From Neopestalotiopsis rosae (lineage: Eukaryota; Ascomycota; Sordariomycetes; Amphisphaeriales; Sporocadaceae): DNA of 64,000 nucleotides. Location of the stretch: assembly GCA_023078685.1 (NCBI GenBank), contig JALGAS010000001.1, positions 2,356,001 through 2,420,000 of the forward strand, written 5' to 3'. The notes beneath the pieces were generated by a model, which saw only the letters and a program-made list of their open reading frames with translations, was not told where the DNA came from and searched no databases. This document shows positions 10,361-22,165 of this stretch, piece by piece; the stretch's first letter is position 1, and every line of letters begins with the position of its first letter. The position numbers were made by a program, and so were the translations under genes.

Positions 10361-13029
10361 CACTGGGAGAGACTGACAAGCTGGCGGCATGAGTCACATG
10401 TATTCCCGTGTACCTTTTGCTGCGACGGGGTGGCAATCATATAGTCTACCGAAAGGAAAGAATCATAATACTAGAAGCTCTTTTCTGCGATATTGGTGCT
10501 TACGATATCAATCTCAAGATCACATATTCTTGTGTCATCTATTCCCAGATGAAGTTTTCCGCCAAGACGGTTCAGGTTATTTTTATTTTTTGTATAGTCG
10601 ACCAGCATTAAAGTATACGCTTTCTAGTGCATACCTATACAATAACCCTAATATAGAAGATTCATGGTTATAGGACCGAGACTGCTCGAAATTTCCCACG
10701 ACATAATATCCGTTTGATGCCCAGGGCAGCATTATATATAGCATGTTCAGGCCAAACACGCCCCTAGCTATCCCATTTGACACTTTTATTTCCAGCCGTC
10801 AGTTCTGAGTACTGAATCGTCATAATACAAAATATTGTAGTCGGTAATTAAGTTGCTTGGGAACGGCAGCGACCCCAAATCGGTGGCGAGACGCATAAAA
10901 ATTTGTAGTTCATTCTGCGTCGGGCAGGATAAAGATTGAGCTTACAGCATTAGCCCGACTTCAGCACAACTGGCAATATTCCTACCCTTCTGCAGAGCTT
11001 CGAATACTGCTTTGTGACCTGGCATCAAATCTTCCGAGGACTGGTCTGGAACTTCTGAAAGGAGCCGTTCAAACATCGATCGTCCATTGTACGTGATATG
11101 AAACCCTTTCCTGCGGCGAAGCGTGCCATGACGGACTTCAGCGATGGGTACTCCATTGAGATTTCGAGGCGGTTGTTTTTCGATCGAGTGTTGCGCACGA
11201 GTATTGTAAAAGGATTGTATTTGAAAGAGAGTACGTACGCACCAGGTGCTCTTATACATTAGTAGGAACTAGGGGTGTAGGCATCAACCTCTTTGCCGTG
11301 TGCAATAGTCCAGTCAGCTCATCCATAAAACTTGGAGAAGCGATTCCAGCCGATAGTATACGATTCAATAAGCTGTGCAAGGTCCGCACAGATTGACCTG
11401 CGGTGAGCGGGGGAGAGTAGTCCCCTCGTCCATTATCAGACTGAGGAGAGTATTCCACTAGACAGGGGTACTGCCTTTCCTATATTGATCCCCATGGTTG
11501 TCGCAAAAGCTGCAATCTTCCTGGTAAGATGGAGACCAATTTTGCAGTAACGAAGTACCTCCCTTGTGTGCTGGTAGGCTCCTGCAATTATGCGTTTGAC
11601 CATAAAGCAACTTTGATGGTCCGCAGTGTAAAGGGTCTTGTATCACTACATTTTCATATATTTGTAGGAGATTTCAACGACCCTTGTGAAACGTGAGTGG
11701 TTACTCGAGAACATGTGCGTAGAAATGAAATCAGCCCTCGGGCCGATATATAGGTCGAGTGTCATCAACAACAACAAGAACAGAACAGAACAAGGACATA
11801 CACCCGGCTAGCCAGCCAGAAGCCTTGATGCAATTTGCTAACTACTTTTGTCTTGATACAATACATCAAAAGGGGCTGACCATTGTCAAGTTGTGGCACT
11901 GGGGATGACGAGAGGGTATATTCACGATGCGAGGTTGAACGCGGCCGGTACTCTGAGGAAAAAAAAAGAGAAAGGCAAGAAAAGAACGTTCTAGCCGTAT
12001 TGGGGCCGATTTGATTCTGCTGACGAATGTCTTAAGGCGCAGGGTTATAGCTTCTGATGGCACGAAAAGTGATTTTGTCCGGAATATCATTTGCAAGGTA
12101 CTGTGTGGTGTCATCTCCACCACTGAAGTGCAGTCGACGTAAGATCCGGCGGTGAAAAGTGGATGCACTTCACAATGACACGAACATTGTTCTGGCCGAA
12201 TTTGGATGTCAGTCAAACTGACATCCGGATTCGGTATAGCTTTGAGGGACGTCAATGGATGCAATATTGTCTTTCCGCCAACCAGTCAGAAATCCTGGCC
12301 AGCCCCAGTGCACTAAGAAAACAATAACCAGAATATTTCACTCATGTTCAGCGAGATAGTCACTGCACTTGTCCGGGGTCTCGATTGGCTGGCGCAAGAC
12401 TACCCATCGAACCTTCGTCGAAGCTGTGCTGAATCCGGATGTTAGGGCAAGGAGAACATGAACATCAAAGGGGAGAGATGCAATGGGATGAAAACTCTGA
12501 CAGCGCCGGCCAATTCCCCGTCGCCGTCTCTGCGCGACGCAGGTGGCCTCTCGACTCGAATGCATACACCCCTCTCGCCAGTCTGGGTCATATGCGTTGG
12601 CACCCTCTTGGCCAATAACATTTGGGGGGCCGGCCCGCTGCGATAAGGGATCACCGCGGCCCGTACCATTATCTGCATTTGGGACATTACTGACAGAAGC
12701 GAAACCGACCATGCATTTTTGTTCTTGTGGACGTACAAGCCAGTTTGGATGAAGGGTAGACAGAGACCTCGCAGTAGCAGGCATGCGCGGTTGGCCAGAA
12801 GGCCGCCTATCACGGAGAGCAATCCCTTTGACGGATGTCTGCATGTGCCCCAGCTTATGAACGCGAGACGTGTATGCGAGAGCCGGAATGGGGAGGCCGA
12901 GACAGGAATCGAGCTTTGTGTTAGAAGAACAGGAGAACGTCCCTCTTCACCCCATTTCTACCACACTTGTTTCCCACCAGTCCCGGGGAATGAACAATCG
13001 CATATTTCTGGATTTATTCACATTTCACA
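10361..13029. other. Gene-poor stretch with coding-like fragments
   Basis: Minus-strand fragments at 11458-11646, 11252-11458 and 10942-11259 run in the same direction in alternating frames. The last (RKGFHITYNGRSMFERLLSEV...GHKAVFEALQKGRNIA) looks like real, decayed coding sequence of unknown family. 11866-12264 (minus) is open but Phe/Pro-rich and unconvincing. 12338-12844 has overlapping minus frames with no motif. Otherwise nothing is seen. Confidence 0.35.
12204..12226. repeat. Near-perfect palindrome, copy 1
   Basis: 23-bp palindrome (arms GGATGTCAGT / ACTGACATCC) inside a longer segment similar to 48715-48770, including the flanks GGCCGAATT before it and TCGGTATAGC after it. Confidence 0.7.
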
Positions 13030-13920
13030 ATGCAAAAACAAGTAGCGGGTTTGAATCGTGCTGAGATGTTGGTCAAGTTGTGCCCTGACCCGAAGATACC
13101 TGCATTTGAACACCAAGGGGCATCAATTCAATGGCTCGAGAGACTCGACATGGATCGTGAAGACTCGGAGGCGGAGGGCGTGGTGTTCAAAGTAAAGATC
13201 AAGTCTCGGCTATATGCCCTGAAAGTAGTGAGCAACCTCCTTGACCCCCAGACGAGCTTCGATTTTTGAGACTCACCTGCAGGCACAGTTCGACTTTTTT
13301 GACCCTTCGACAGATCGCTATTTCTGGGGTCCGCTACTCGATAAGTCAGATGAACCATTTTCCTTGAGGAATATCGTGTATTACACAGACCCATTCTACG
13401 CAGAATGCCGTGCTTATGGGCGGATACTCGAAGCCCAGCGCAACAGGGGAGTAAGGTCGGCGGTAGCGGTAACGTGCCATGGATATTTATTTCTGAGTGA
13501 CCAAGACAGACGACAACTTGAGAAGAGGGGACTTACATTCAATAATCAAATAATCGACAAAGATCTGCGCAAGGTAATTGGACAGGATACGTGCCTACGA
13601 GCCATCGTCAAAGACTTAGTACCTAAAGAATCGGGTATCGGCAAAAATGACCTTGCGAAGGTGCTGATGGATATACGGAGTTTGAATAAGATCATATTAG
13701 GAGAGAGAACTTTAGGGGAAGACTTGTTGACTTTGGCAGATCATGGACCGAGCCGCATCGTATATTGGATGCGCTGGCCGAAGTTGATGCAAGGGACGCG
13801 AGACTAGAGGATTTGGTCATGTTCGACGATATGATTGAAGAAGAGGGGATTAGGACAAAACTGAGGGCTATGCCAAACATGCTGTATTGCGAGAAGCTAC
13901 GGTCTTTCGCAAGATCTTAA
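13030..13920 (+). pseudogene. FTA2-like (Sim4 kinetochore subunit fold family) protein, broken
   Basis: Resembles the expanded fungal FTA2 domain family, a degenerate kinase-like fold named after the S. pombe Sim4-complex subunit; most paralogues have no known role. Exon 1 is 13030-13224 (FEHQGASIQWLERLD, VFKVKIKSRLYALK), intron 13225-13282 or 13225-13288 (two possible acceptors, both in frame). Exon 2 carries FWGPLL, YTDPFYAECRAYGRI, VTCHGYLFL and RAIVKDL. After SLNK at about 13690 the frame is lost. The expected continuation (ENFRGRLVDFGRSWTEPH, then VMFDDMIEEEGIR, ending at 13920) is present in another frame. The HxD-like segment between them is missing, so this is a short deletion plus frameshift, not an intron. 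It was probably a protein of about 270 residues. Either a recent pseudogene or a sequence error. Confidence 0.7.
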
Positions 13921-14124
13921 TATACGAGCTACGGCGCAGCGACGTCCCGGATATCACTTCCATGAGTGCGCGAATGAATAGGGGACTTCTGCGACCAAGG
14001 CAGCTGATTCCAACTCAGAGCGAAGCACTCAACTGTGGCTTCTCTGTTCACCACTCGCCACATGACCTGATCGTTCAAGTTTGATCGGTTCATGGTGTAT
14101 TTCGAGAAGTTTATAAGCCAGTGA

Positions 14125-14607
14125 CTATGGATCAGTCAGAACACAAACGAATTTGGATTCAAGTCTTTGTATTGACACCCGGACGAGTCTTCGCAACTTG
14201 CGCAGAATATCAAGTCCCTTATTCCAATTCTCACGCATCGTATCAATGAACCATGAAGTTGAACATCCAGCCTTATCCTCAATATCTCTCGATAGAGTAG
14301 ATATCGCCGCTTGATCCTGCGATGAGGAGAAGGCCTGTCTCACCACAAATAGCGGCTGGATAGCATGGACCAGAACAGCCCCGGAGCGTTCCTGACTCAC
14401 GATGCCGCATACCTCTCGGGCATGTCGGTTGGTGCGCTGCATGTCTTGCTGGTAGTAGCGCAGCCGTGCCGAGACCGATGACCGGATCGCCGTTGATTCC
14501 ATGGGACGGTTGGCGTAGAGCAGTATGCTGGCCATGTGGTAGGACAAAAGCGCGCTGTCTGCTATTCTCGGACGGCTGCGAGCATCTGCCTTATGGCAGG
14601 CCGAGTG
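14125..14607 (-). pseudogene. C-terminal remnant of a Zn2Cys6 transcription factor
   Basis: The frame starts after a splice-acceptor-like CTGACAG at 14608 and reads LLSYHMASILLYANRP, NRHAREVCGIVSQERSGAVL, HAIQPLFVV and a terminal LSRDIEDKAG...TMRENW. This matches the last part of the fungal-specific regulator domain (HAREIC...SIQPLYVAG...LLRxIEAxTGW in family members). No DNA-binding cluster or middle domain can be found upstream in 14.6-17 kb, so only the 3' exon remains. Inferred to be a 5'-truncated relic without function. Confidence 0.55.
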
Positions 14608-15548
14608 CTGTCAGGTGAAATTCACCAAGATTTATCTTACAGACTCGAACTTTAGCTTCACTTCACCTAAGTTGGATGGCCATGACGACTGCATGAATTT
14701 CCTGGAAAGCCTACTGCAATTCACGTGGGAGAATGAATCCGAGATCGATCAAAGCAACTGCAATGCCTATGGAATTGCTAGTGAAGTTCAAGCCACTGCC
14801 TCGTATACCCTTGAACCATTTGACGACGGGAATTTCCGGAGTCAATCGTCGAGCTCGATGCAAAGTGTTCGAAAACTTGAAGAAGGATTGGCTGATAGTT
14901 CTTGTTGCTGACCACGAGAGTAGTAGTCCGGTACGTTAGACACTTTTGGTTGGTACACACTGACATGATAGATGATCCTTATTCCGCGTTGTTAATAGAT
15001 TGAATAGAACCTTCAGACCCAAATTGTGTGGTTTAATGAAGACGAGACACATTTATGTCGAGTTGAGGTCCGCCATGGCACATCAAAAGTTATATAAGAA
15101 AATAGGTTATCGGTTCGAATGTTACCAGCTGCACTGCTTGATAGTACGTATCAGCAATTGCAAAATGAAATCCTTCGATTGATCCCATACTGGATTTCAC
15201 CGTAACTACTACACTAACCAATCACTGGGAATCAAAGCCTTTTGCCTCCCATGAGGCTTATAATCTCAAGACTGGGATTCTGTAATCCTTTGCGAAGAGA
15301 AGGCAAGTGTTTTCTCTCTTTTCTGACTCGTAAGCAGTTTGTCATAATGCAACCACAGCCGTGGTAGGAATCTGATATCCTGGGTACAGTGAAGCTTAAT
15401 TTCCTCAGAGAGTGGACGCGTAGCTACCGCCACGTTCCGGAGCGAAAAGCCTCACACCCTTTTCTTTAGCATCTTTCTAGGCAGCTTGCTCTTTGGTAGG
15501 AAGCACATCTTCTCTATGTTGTGAATTCCTCTTAGGCGTGACAGGTGG

Positions 15549-16013
15549 CTAATGAGAAAGTAGGATTCCTTCAGCTTCTACCACTTTTGCCAGCTCCAGC
15601 GAAATATTTTGACACAACAAGGTTTCCTTTCTCTTCAGTGTACACTCCCCTCTGGTTCTACCTTTGTCATTATTAAGCGAGTTGACAGCTATCTTCTCCT
15701 GCGGCTGGAAACAAATGGGTGATGCAAGGACGTGTTTCTCTGCTCTCATACATTCTCCCAGATTGGTCATTGATAGATCGTTGTTACAGTCCGTGTTTGG
15801 CTGTTCGGTTCGTCGCCTTTTTCTGTACGATTTAAGCCATGATGTCGGGATCACGTCACAGAAGTCTCGCTTTCGTCTTGAGTGATCGATATTTTGTGGA
15901 GGCTCGCTGGCACGAGTAGGGGTGGCTTGGAGAATCTCAGGAGATGACCACAGAGGAATGAGCAATATCTGGTCATTGCCTTGCTTGTAACAGTTGATTT
16001 TGACGAGAGACAT
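15549..16013 (-). CDS. Hypothetical basic protein (uncertain)
   Basis: A 154-codon frame with a real ATG (MSLVKINCYKQG), a cluster resembling a nuclear localisation signal (YRKRRRTEQ) and a helical end (LELAKVVEAEGILLSH). No family recognised, no promoter or introns seen. It may be a small lineage-specific gene or chance. Confidence 0.22.
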   Translation of the reverse strand: MSLVKINCYKQGNDQILLIPLWSSPEILQATPTRASEPPQNIDHSRRKRDFCDVIPTSWLKSYRKRRRTEQPNTDCNNDLSMTNLGECMRAEKHVLASPICFQPQEKIAVNSLNNDKGRTRGECTLKRKETLLCQNISLELAKVVEAEGILLSH

Positions 16014-16946
16014 ATCGGAAGGAAACTGCAGCTGCCGTAACAGTATTGCTCGAGATCAGGATCAGAGGATGGAAGGCGTGATGGAGAGGGCTCCGTGTGT
16101 GTAGGAAAGAAAGCACCGAAAGGCAACGGAAGACAAATGCTGCGATGGCAGATTTATACATGAGTTCCGCGATCAGTCGGCTCAACTTATCTCCGTTTTA
16201 ATACACGACTGACCTCTGTATTGATTGCTGATGCTAGTATGAGAGCACATTAACCATCAGGGTTCCCCTGGGAAGTATCATGGTTGAACGGGTTTGAGAG
16301 GTATTTTCCAAGAAACACGAAAAAGTCAACTCGGATTTCGTCACTACTCGACCTTTCTTATCCTTCCGCGCTATTCTGGTGAGTATCTGGAAAGGTGGCC
16401 TGTACATGATTCCGGATCCTGTGACGGTAGCTGCAACGGGTGAAACGTTATCATAGCCTTATTGTCTGCAACGGAACCGGCTTCCGCCTTTCTGGACTGG
16501 AATGGTATCCATTTCCGGCGCTGACACGATGATTTTATTTGCTGACTTATTGCATGCGAGGGGTTACCGACTTGCGTATAAATATGTAGCGACTCGCTGA
16601 TTCTGAAAATCATCGCATGCTGGCAAACTTCACAATACTCCTCTGCAGGGTAGATAAAATAATCTGAACTACAAGCAGTCTGGAAATTTTGAGCGTTCGA
16701 GCGAACGACCACGACGATATGCCTTTGATCATTTACTACCTTGTCATGTAGTACCGTGTGGCCGTCATGGGCAAGTCCAGAGTTTGTCTCTCCTCCGCTA
16801 TTTCTGGATCGCTAGAGTCAATTTGCGTGACAAACTTGTACATCCAGTTTCCCGTTTAGGATGCGCTTTTTTCTTTCCTTGGAAGATTCCGCAATAGAAT
16901 GTAATTCTGTGGTACGGGCTTCAATCCTAGCTCTCATAGCACGAAA

Positions 16947-17130
16947 GCAGCGTCCTGGAGACACTTTTGTACAGTTTCGTGTCGACTTCCCACATCCGTT
17001 TCAACCCTCTTCATGAATACCTTGGAATGTACCGATGCATATTTTTCCAACAAAATGCGGTGTGCCATCGTAGCGGATCACGGTCATAAGACCCGTATCG
17101 GTCAGATTAACCTCCCTCTCTGTTGCCACT
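16947..17130 (+). repeat. Dispersed repeat fragment
   Basis: Similar to 3080-3240 (TCCTGGAGA at the start, TTGGAA...CGATGCATATTT further on). It contains CACGGTCATAAGACCCG at about 17080, repeated near 23695 and, degenerate, near 23945. The shared translated string is GHKTRI. Confidence 0.55.
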
Positions 17131-17735
17131 CTTTCCTAACCTCACAGGGCAGGAACAGTAAACTACACGATCTACGTCAAAGAAGTCAAGAAGCGCTTAT
17201 CACCGAGTCTTAACCGTTGAGACCATGAGCACGCCCGAAAAGGCATTTGCGCACGATCCTGAAGCATCAAGAAATTCACGAGGCTGTATGGGATAACAAC
17301 ACTTTGATCATCAATGAGTTTGCTGCCGCACACTAGGAAATGCCAATCTGTGCCGTACGAAAAGAATAATTTTCTTATCCTATCTGCTTGTTGTTGCAAT
17401 AATTCAACACCCCGACAGTCGATCGACAAGTGCAAAATTATAAGAGCGCTCGTGCGAGGGATTTCTCAAGACTTATTTAAAAACCAATAAGCTCTCTCTA
17501 AGTTACTTGGGGTTGCTCTAAGAGCTGATGGAAAGCTAGCATTCAGTAGCAAGAATGGGCCATGAATTCATGGAGCAGATCAAAAGACGGAGGGTCCCTC
17601 GAAGAGGGCGTTTCTCCTTTCTCTTTCTTTTCTTCTCTCCCCCACCCCTCTTCCTGGTGTCCTTTTCTCAGAATGGTTATCAGGACAGATATCATAAACA
17701 GAGCGGGTGAATGTCTCTAGCCTCAGTCACGGGGC

Positions 17736-20120
17736 TCAGCGGAGGTTATAGGCCACAAATTTACCACAAGTACTGGTCCAGATCGCATCTAGCTCGCTAT
17801 AGGTGTAATCAATGAACCCGTCGTAGTATTCCTCTCTTGTCTTTGGGTCAAAGTGAGGAATGGCTGCAATCGACCGCTCAAATTCCGCCCTTTGACTCGA
17901 GTTGCCACAAGTGCGCACGAAACGCTGTCGTCGCTCGGCTGTGATGATTTCATCGTACGCCTCGGCATACTGCGATGCATCTTCGCCGGCATATTTTTCA
18001 CAAAATTCGCCATAAGCCATCATTTCATGGAACTCTTGAAAGGCGTCTCGCATTGCGTCGACGGCTTGGTTGTAGATGATTCGGGGTGCCCATTGCTGTG
18101 TATACTGGCTGTAAATCTCCGAGGCCGGGTCCTGGATCCCATTGACGTGAAGAGCAACTTTGATCAACATGTATTTGGCCAGATTTGGCATCCCCTCCAC
18201 CACTGAAGCATGATTATTCGTGTCAGTCCAGTCGACGTCTTGAAATCTTTTCTTTCCCGTATCCGCGATCACTTGCTTTCCGTGACCGATCAGACCAAGC
18301 TCAGTGGCATTGCAAAGCGTTCCCTCCACGGTCTGGTAGAGTCTCCCTTTCGCAAAGTGTGGCTTTCCAGGAAAGGACTCCTTAACCTTGCCAGCTAAGG
18401 CTCTTAGTAGTATGTTACCTTCAGCCGACAGCATCCTCGAGCCGAGAACACAATCAAAGCTTTGACCATTCAGCTTTACCTTGCCCGCCACAGGATCGAA
18501 GTGGATGTCTCGATACGGGCTCTCTTGATGTGACATGACACCTTGCTCGAAAAGATTTGCGAAGTAGTGCGCGACAGACCCAGACGCGGCGGCCACGAAA
18601 GAGCGGAATGCCCTAGAATGAGCCTCGTGGAAGACATCGCACTTCTGATCGCTTGCACGCTCTGCCTTGGTGTTGTAGCTGGCCAGAGACCGGAGAAAGT
18701 GCAGACCGGCACGGTCCTTGACAATGCGATGGACAGAACTTAAGCGAGTGTCATCCCCGATAGTTCGGCCGCTTTGCACATCACCTCCGGTGAATGTTTT
18801 GAGAATACCATACTGCAGAAGCCCTGACCATGTCACACCTGCACCGTACGCTGTAGTCTGCTTGGAGTGGCTTAATAACTGGCTCAGTATCTCTCGTTGG
18901 ATAATGCTTGGGCATTGGAGTGCTGTCATAGCTTGTGACGGCAATAACCCGAGAGATCTAGCGACCGCAGCTGTCAGAATCTTCAGCAGCCCGGCCAGAC
19001 CGCCACAAGATCGATCCATCAGAGCCGCTCTGATGATGAGCGAGGGCAAGGGAAAGTATACGTGCTCGGGCCAGGCAGTGTCCCTCGATAGACTCGGTGC
19101 CACAAATCGGCTTCCATCGCTGCTTACAGCCGTGAACACGCCTTTGTAGTCCTGGAAATAATCATTGAAGACAGAACTCAAAGTCTCTGACTCGCTGTCA
19201 AATGCAAGTTGCGCTGATCGGCTTCCAATCACCGCATTATCCATGGCCGAGAGGCTCGTACCCAGTATCAAAATGCGAGCATCACTCTTCAGTTTTCCAT
19301 TTGTGTGAAGTAGATCGAATCGCTTATAAAATTGTTGAATGTCGTCGAGATTAGCCTCTCCAAGGAACGTTCGGTCCAGCACAGGCCCGCCGAATGGGGT
19401 TTTGCTAGTAGTCCCCGTTGCGAACACGACATGGTCGAAGGCGTGCCTCGTTGATGGATGGAATTCGGCTGACATGGTTGGCTTGGTCACTAGAATAGGT
19501 CGAGAAGGATCTGTTGTTACGTCGCAATGGACCACATCGGTCTCGTAGTGAAAGCTGAACTCAAGAAGCGGGATATACCTCTGTGCCTCCGACATGACGA
19601 AGTCAAACTGCTTCTGCAGAAACTTCCCGTGTGTGCCGCGGGTGATGAATGGCATTGTCGCGTCGATCTTGCCGCTAGGAGTCATAGCCTGGCGCAGGTT
19701 GGCTGCAGCGGCCGTGTTAACTCGTTGGTACTCGGCCATTGTCTCATCATAGTTCTCCTCAACAAACTTCACAATGGACCCGCGTAGATCGATGGCGACC
19801 TCCACAAGCTCCTTGAACTTGGGGGCGATCTTGTCAAGATTGGGAATATTGATGTGCTCTGGTCCGATTGGTGCCGTGTTCATAGTGCCGTGTGATCGAG
19901 GGGAGTAAGCATTTCCGACTGCTCGCAAGGCCCATGGTTGTTTCTCGAATGTGTGCAGACGAATTTTGAACGGCGTTCCAGAAAGGTGAATGGCCTTTAT
20001 CTGATCGGCTTCGGCCAGTACCACAAGGACCATGCTGATGTTGAGGAAGGCGCCTCTCGGACCACATCCTACCACCCCGATGTCATAGACAGGGGTCTCA
20101 TCGCGTGTACTCAGCATCAT
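17736..20120 (-). CDS. Large FAD/NAD(P)-binding protein (NAD_binding_9 type)
   Basis: Single-exon 794-residue protein. It begins with a dinucleotide-binding motif of the GxGPRG type (DIGVVGCGPRGAFLN, residues 13-27). It also has a PWALRAVGNAYSPRSHG block, an RGTHGKFLQKQF segment, an ATGTTSKTPFGG motif (234-245) typical of flavoprotein reductases, and a second Rossmann-like stretch ARILILGTSLSAMDN (about 283-297). This places it in the FAD-NAD(P)-binding family known from bacterial proteins of unknown function and some fungal gene clusters. The reaction is unknown; cytosolic by absence of a signal or membrane segment. The C-terminal 300 residues are helical and unassigned. Fully open with a TATA box 77 bp upstream, so likely expressed. 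Neighbours give no pathway. Start: the first ATG is followed at once by a second. Confidence 0.85.
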   Translation of the reverse strand: MMLSTRDETPVYDIGVVGCGPRGAFLNISMVLVVLAEADQIKAIHLSGTPFKIRLHTFEKQPWALRAVGNAYSPRSHGTMNTAPIGPEHINIPNLDKIAPKFKELVEVAIDLRGSIVKFVEENYDETMAEYQRVNTAAAANLRQAMTPSGKIDATMPFITRGTHGKFLQKQFDFVMSEAQRYIPLLEFSFHYETDVVHCDVTTDPSRPILVTKPTMSAEFHPSTRHAFDHVVFATGTTSKTPFGGPVLDRTFLGEANLDDIQQFYKRFDLLHTNGKLKSDARILILGTSLSAMDNAVIGSRSAQLAFDSESETLSSVFNDYFQDYKGVFTAVSSDGSRFVAPSLSRDTAWPEHVYFPLPSLIIRAALMDRSCGGLAGLLKILTAAVARSLGLLPSQAMTALQCPSIIQREILSQLLSHSKQTTAYGAGVTWSGLLQYGILKTFTGGDVQSGRTIGDDTRLSSVHRIVKDRAGLHFLRSLASYNTKAERASDQKCDVFHEAHSRAFRSFVAAASGSVAHYFANLFEQGVMSHQESPYRDIHFDPVAGKVKLNGQSFDCVLGSRMLSAEGNILLRALAGKVKESFPGKPHFAKGRLYQTVEGTLCNATELGLIGHGKQVIADTGKKRFQDVDWTDTNNHASVVEGMPNLAKYMLIKVALHVNGIQDPASEIYSQYTQQWAPRIIYNQAVDAMRDAFQEFHEMMAYGEFCEKYAGEDASQYAEAYDEIITAERRQRFVRTCGNSSQRAEFERSIAAIPHFDPKTREEYYDGFIDYTYSELDAIWTSTCGKFVAYNLR

Positions 20121-20196
20121 GCTTGGTGTATGGGTAGAGGATCTAGGGGAAATACTTTGGTACCGTGCTGTTTCCTGGAGAGCGGGTGTCCTTGAA

Positions 20197-20203
20197 ATTT
20201 ATA
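20197..20203 (-). promoter_or_regulatory. TATA box of the FAD protein gene
   Basis: TATAAAT read on the minus strand, 77 bp before the start codon at 20120. Confidence 0.5.
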
Positions 20204-22165
20204 AGCATGGGTGGTGGATTCCAGATCAAGCAAGCGTGTCTTTCAGTCACAATATTCTTGTACTACTGTACCTTTTGTCTTCCTGGTCTTCACTTTGATA
20301 TTTTTGTGGAGAAAAAGTCCGATCGTGAATAGCGCAATCATCCTAGAAAAGTACGATGAAAGCATTGTGTGAATACGGTGTGTATCTTCCAGAGACTGAT
20401 CATCCCCACCTTGCCGATGAGGTGTGTCGCTCATGATCGCAGACCGAGGGTATGACGGACCCTAGCTCCGGCTCCTGGGATGTAGACCGTGGAGTCGACA
20501 ATGTTTGTGTTATCGAACGAAGTAGAAGAGCAGCACCAGGCGGTATCACTGCATGGTCCATGTGGGTTTTATGAACGTGTCCCGCTACACTTATGCATTA
20601 CTGTCTATTCGGTTGATACTTGTTGTTGCTACACCAGATAGGTACGGCGATGCGCGTAATTTATGCCCTATGATTGCGTAACATATCCCATCGAGTTGAG
20701 AATTTGAGATTTGGGATCCTCACATTCTGATTTGAAAGAACAATGTGTTTGATTTTATGGATAATGTGTCAATCAATGTCCAATGGCTGTCTCATAGGCG
20801 CCATAGTAATTAGAAGACGCATGCATCGACACGGCACAGCTAGGCCCTGGCAAACTTGTGGAATTGGTGGACTTCCCAACCGTCTGAGTTTTCCGCATGC
20901 TATCCATGTTTATGATGCCAAAGTCGTTTCCTGAACCGTTCGTATCCGGGTACCAGATCTGACGAGCAAGCAGGCAGCGTACGACTGTGGACCCGATGGC
21001 AAGTAGCCTCCCAGCACAGCGGAAGTCGGCCTTAAGATCCACATCATCATACCAAGTCCCGGTACCGTTACCCTGTATCTGCTCAAAAACAGTAAGCTCC
21101 ATAATCTCGCCTGGAGAGCCGGAGCTCAGGCTCCACATGTCTCTGGTCTACGGGGTTCAGATCCACAGCTCGAGTTCTTCAGTTCCTTGCAAACCCGCAT
21201 CCGTGATCTCAACGCCGGCAGGCCGAGAATGCTGGGGCCGCAACCCCAAAAACGACAATGTCGATTTCACTTGGATGACTTGAAGCAAACAATAAGCAAG
21301 GGATGAGCCAAATTAGATGGATCAGAGATGGCCTGCCACTGTCATTTGTCGACTGCTTGATTGTCTAGCTACAGATTTAGTAACGACGAAACTGGGGCTA
21401 AGTTAATGGTTTGATCTGTCATATCTAGGTCGCGAAAGAGGGGTGAATGGAAGTTCGAAATTCGTTGACCCTACCACATACAGTAACACGATTCCACGAA
21501 TGTAAGCGACGGATCTATCGGATGTTATTGTGTTGTTCCTGATTCGAGAAAATGTTCCCATATACTGCGCCCACGGACGTTTGACCCGTAGTTTGCATCA
21601 ATCGAATGGTCTCGACGTGGGAAAGGGGCCCCACCCAAGGCTTTCCCATGGTAGCGCAATGTGTGGGATTCTGGTGGAGGGTATATGCGAAGGTATTTGG
21701 CTTATTTGCAAACTTCTGTCCCTTACATTCCAAACCCACGCGTGCAGGATCATTTATTTGCATACACAAGATTGACTTCATACCAGCGTACAGGTCAGGA
21801 TCTAGAACCAACATGAGTGAACATAGCCAAGGGCTGCACACTCACTTGAGAAGTGGATCTTGTCACCGCGTCCCGCCTGTGCTCTCCGTCATGGTTCAAG
21901 GCAGCAATTACTTTGATTCAATCTCGGTGCAGTTACCCCTGGCATTTGGACTGAAGTATTTGTCGTTGTTTCTCAGCTCATAAGTACATAATAAAATACC
22001 CATCAATGACTTCAAAAGCAAATATGTGACACCTCACGATATAAACCATCGATTTTATTTCTCAAAGCTCCTTCAAATATTCATGTTTACCTGCGAATTC
22101 AGAATCATTGTTGAGCAATCTTGTTAACTCACAAAGTTTATCTGGGTCCAAAATCAATCCAGAAA
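20204..22165. other. Gene-poor stretch with a decayed coding repeat
   Basis: The minus frame 20773-21138 (VFEQIQGNGTGTWYDDVDL, FRCAGRLLAIGSTVV) looks like real protein. It aligns with the fragment at 2745-2978, sharing an ...TVF/AVF...GTG pattern, and follows directly from a copy of the short repeat at 21115-21170. I read it as a repeat-derived, decayed ORF. 21515-22060 shows nothing recognisable. Confidence 0.4.
21115..21170. repeat. Short dispersed repeat copy
   Basis: Contains GAGCCGGAGCTCAGGCTCC-ACATG and CGGGGTTCAGATCCACA, matching the copies at 3363, 23813, 24051, 24301, 24943 and 39197. Confidence 0.6.

Larger units (their letters stand above)
14608..17735. other. Gene-poor stretch with repeats and weak ORFs
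   Basis: Short plus-strand frames at 14615-14939 and 15000-15182 show no known domain. 16371-16712 (minus) is open but unconvincing. Repeat fragments begin near 16947. A pyrimidine-rich tract at 17600-17665 lies beyond the 3' end of the FAD gene. Confidence 0.4.
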
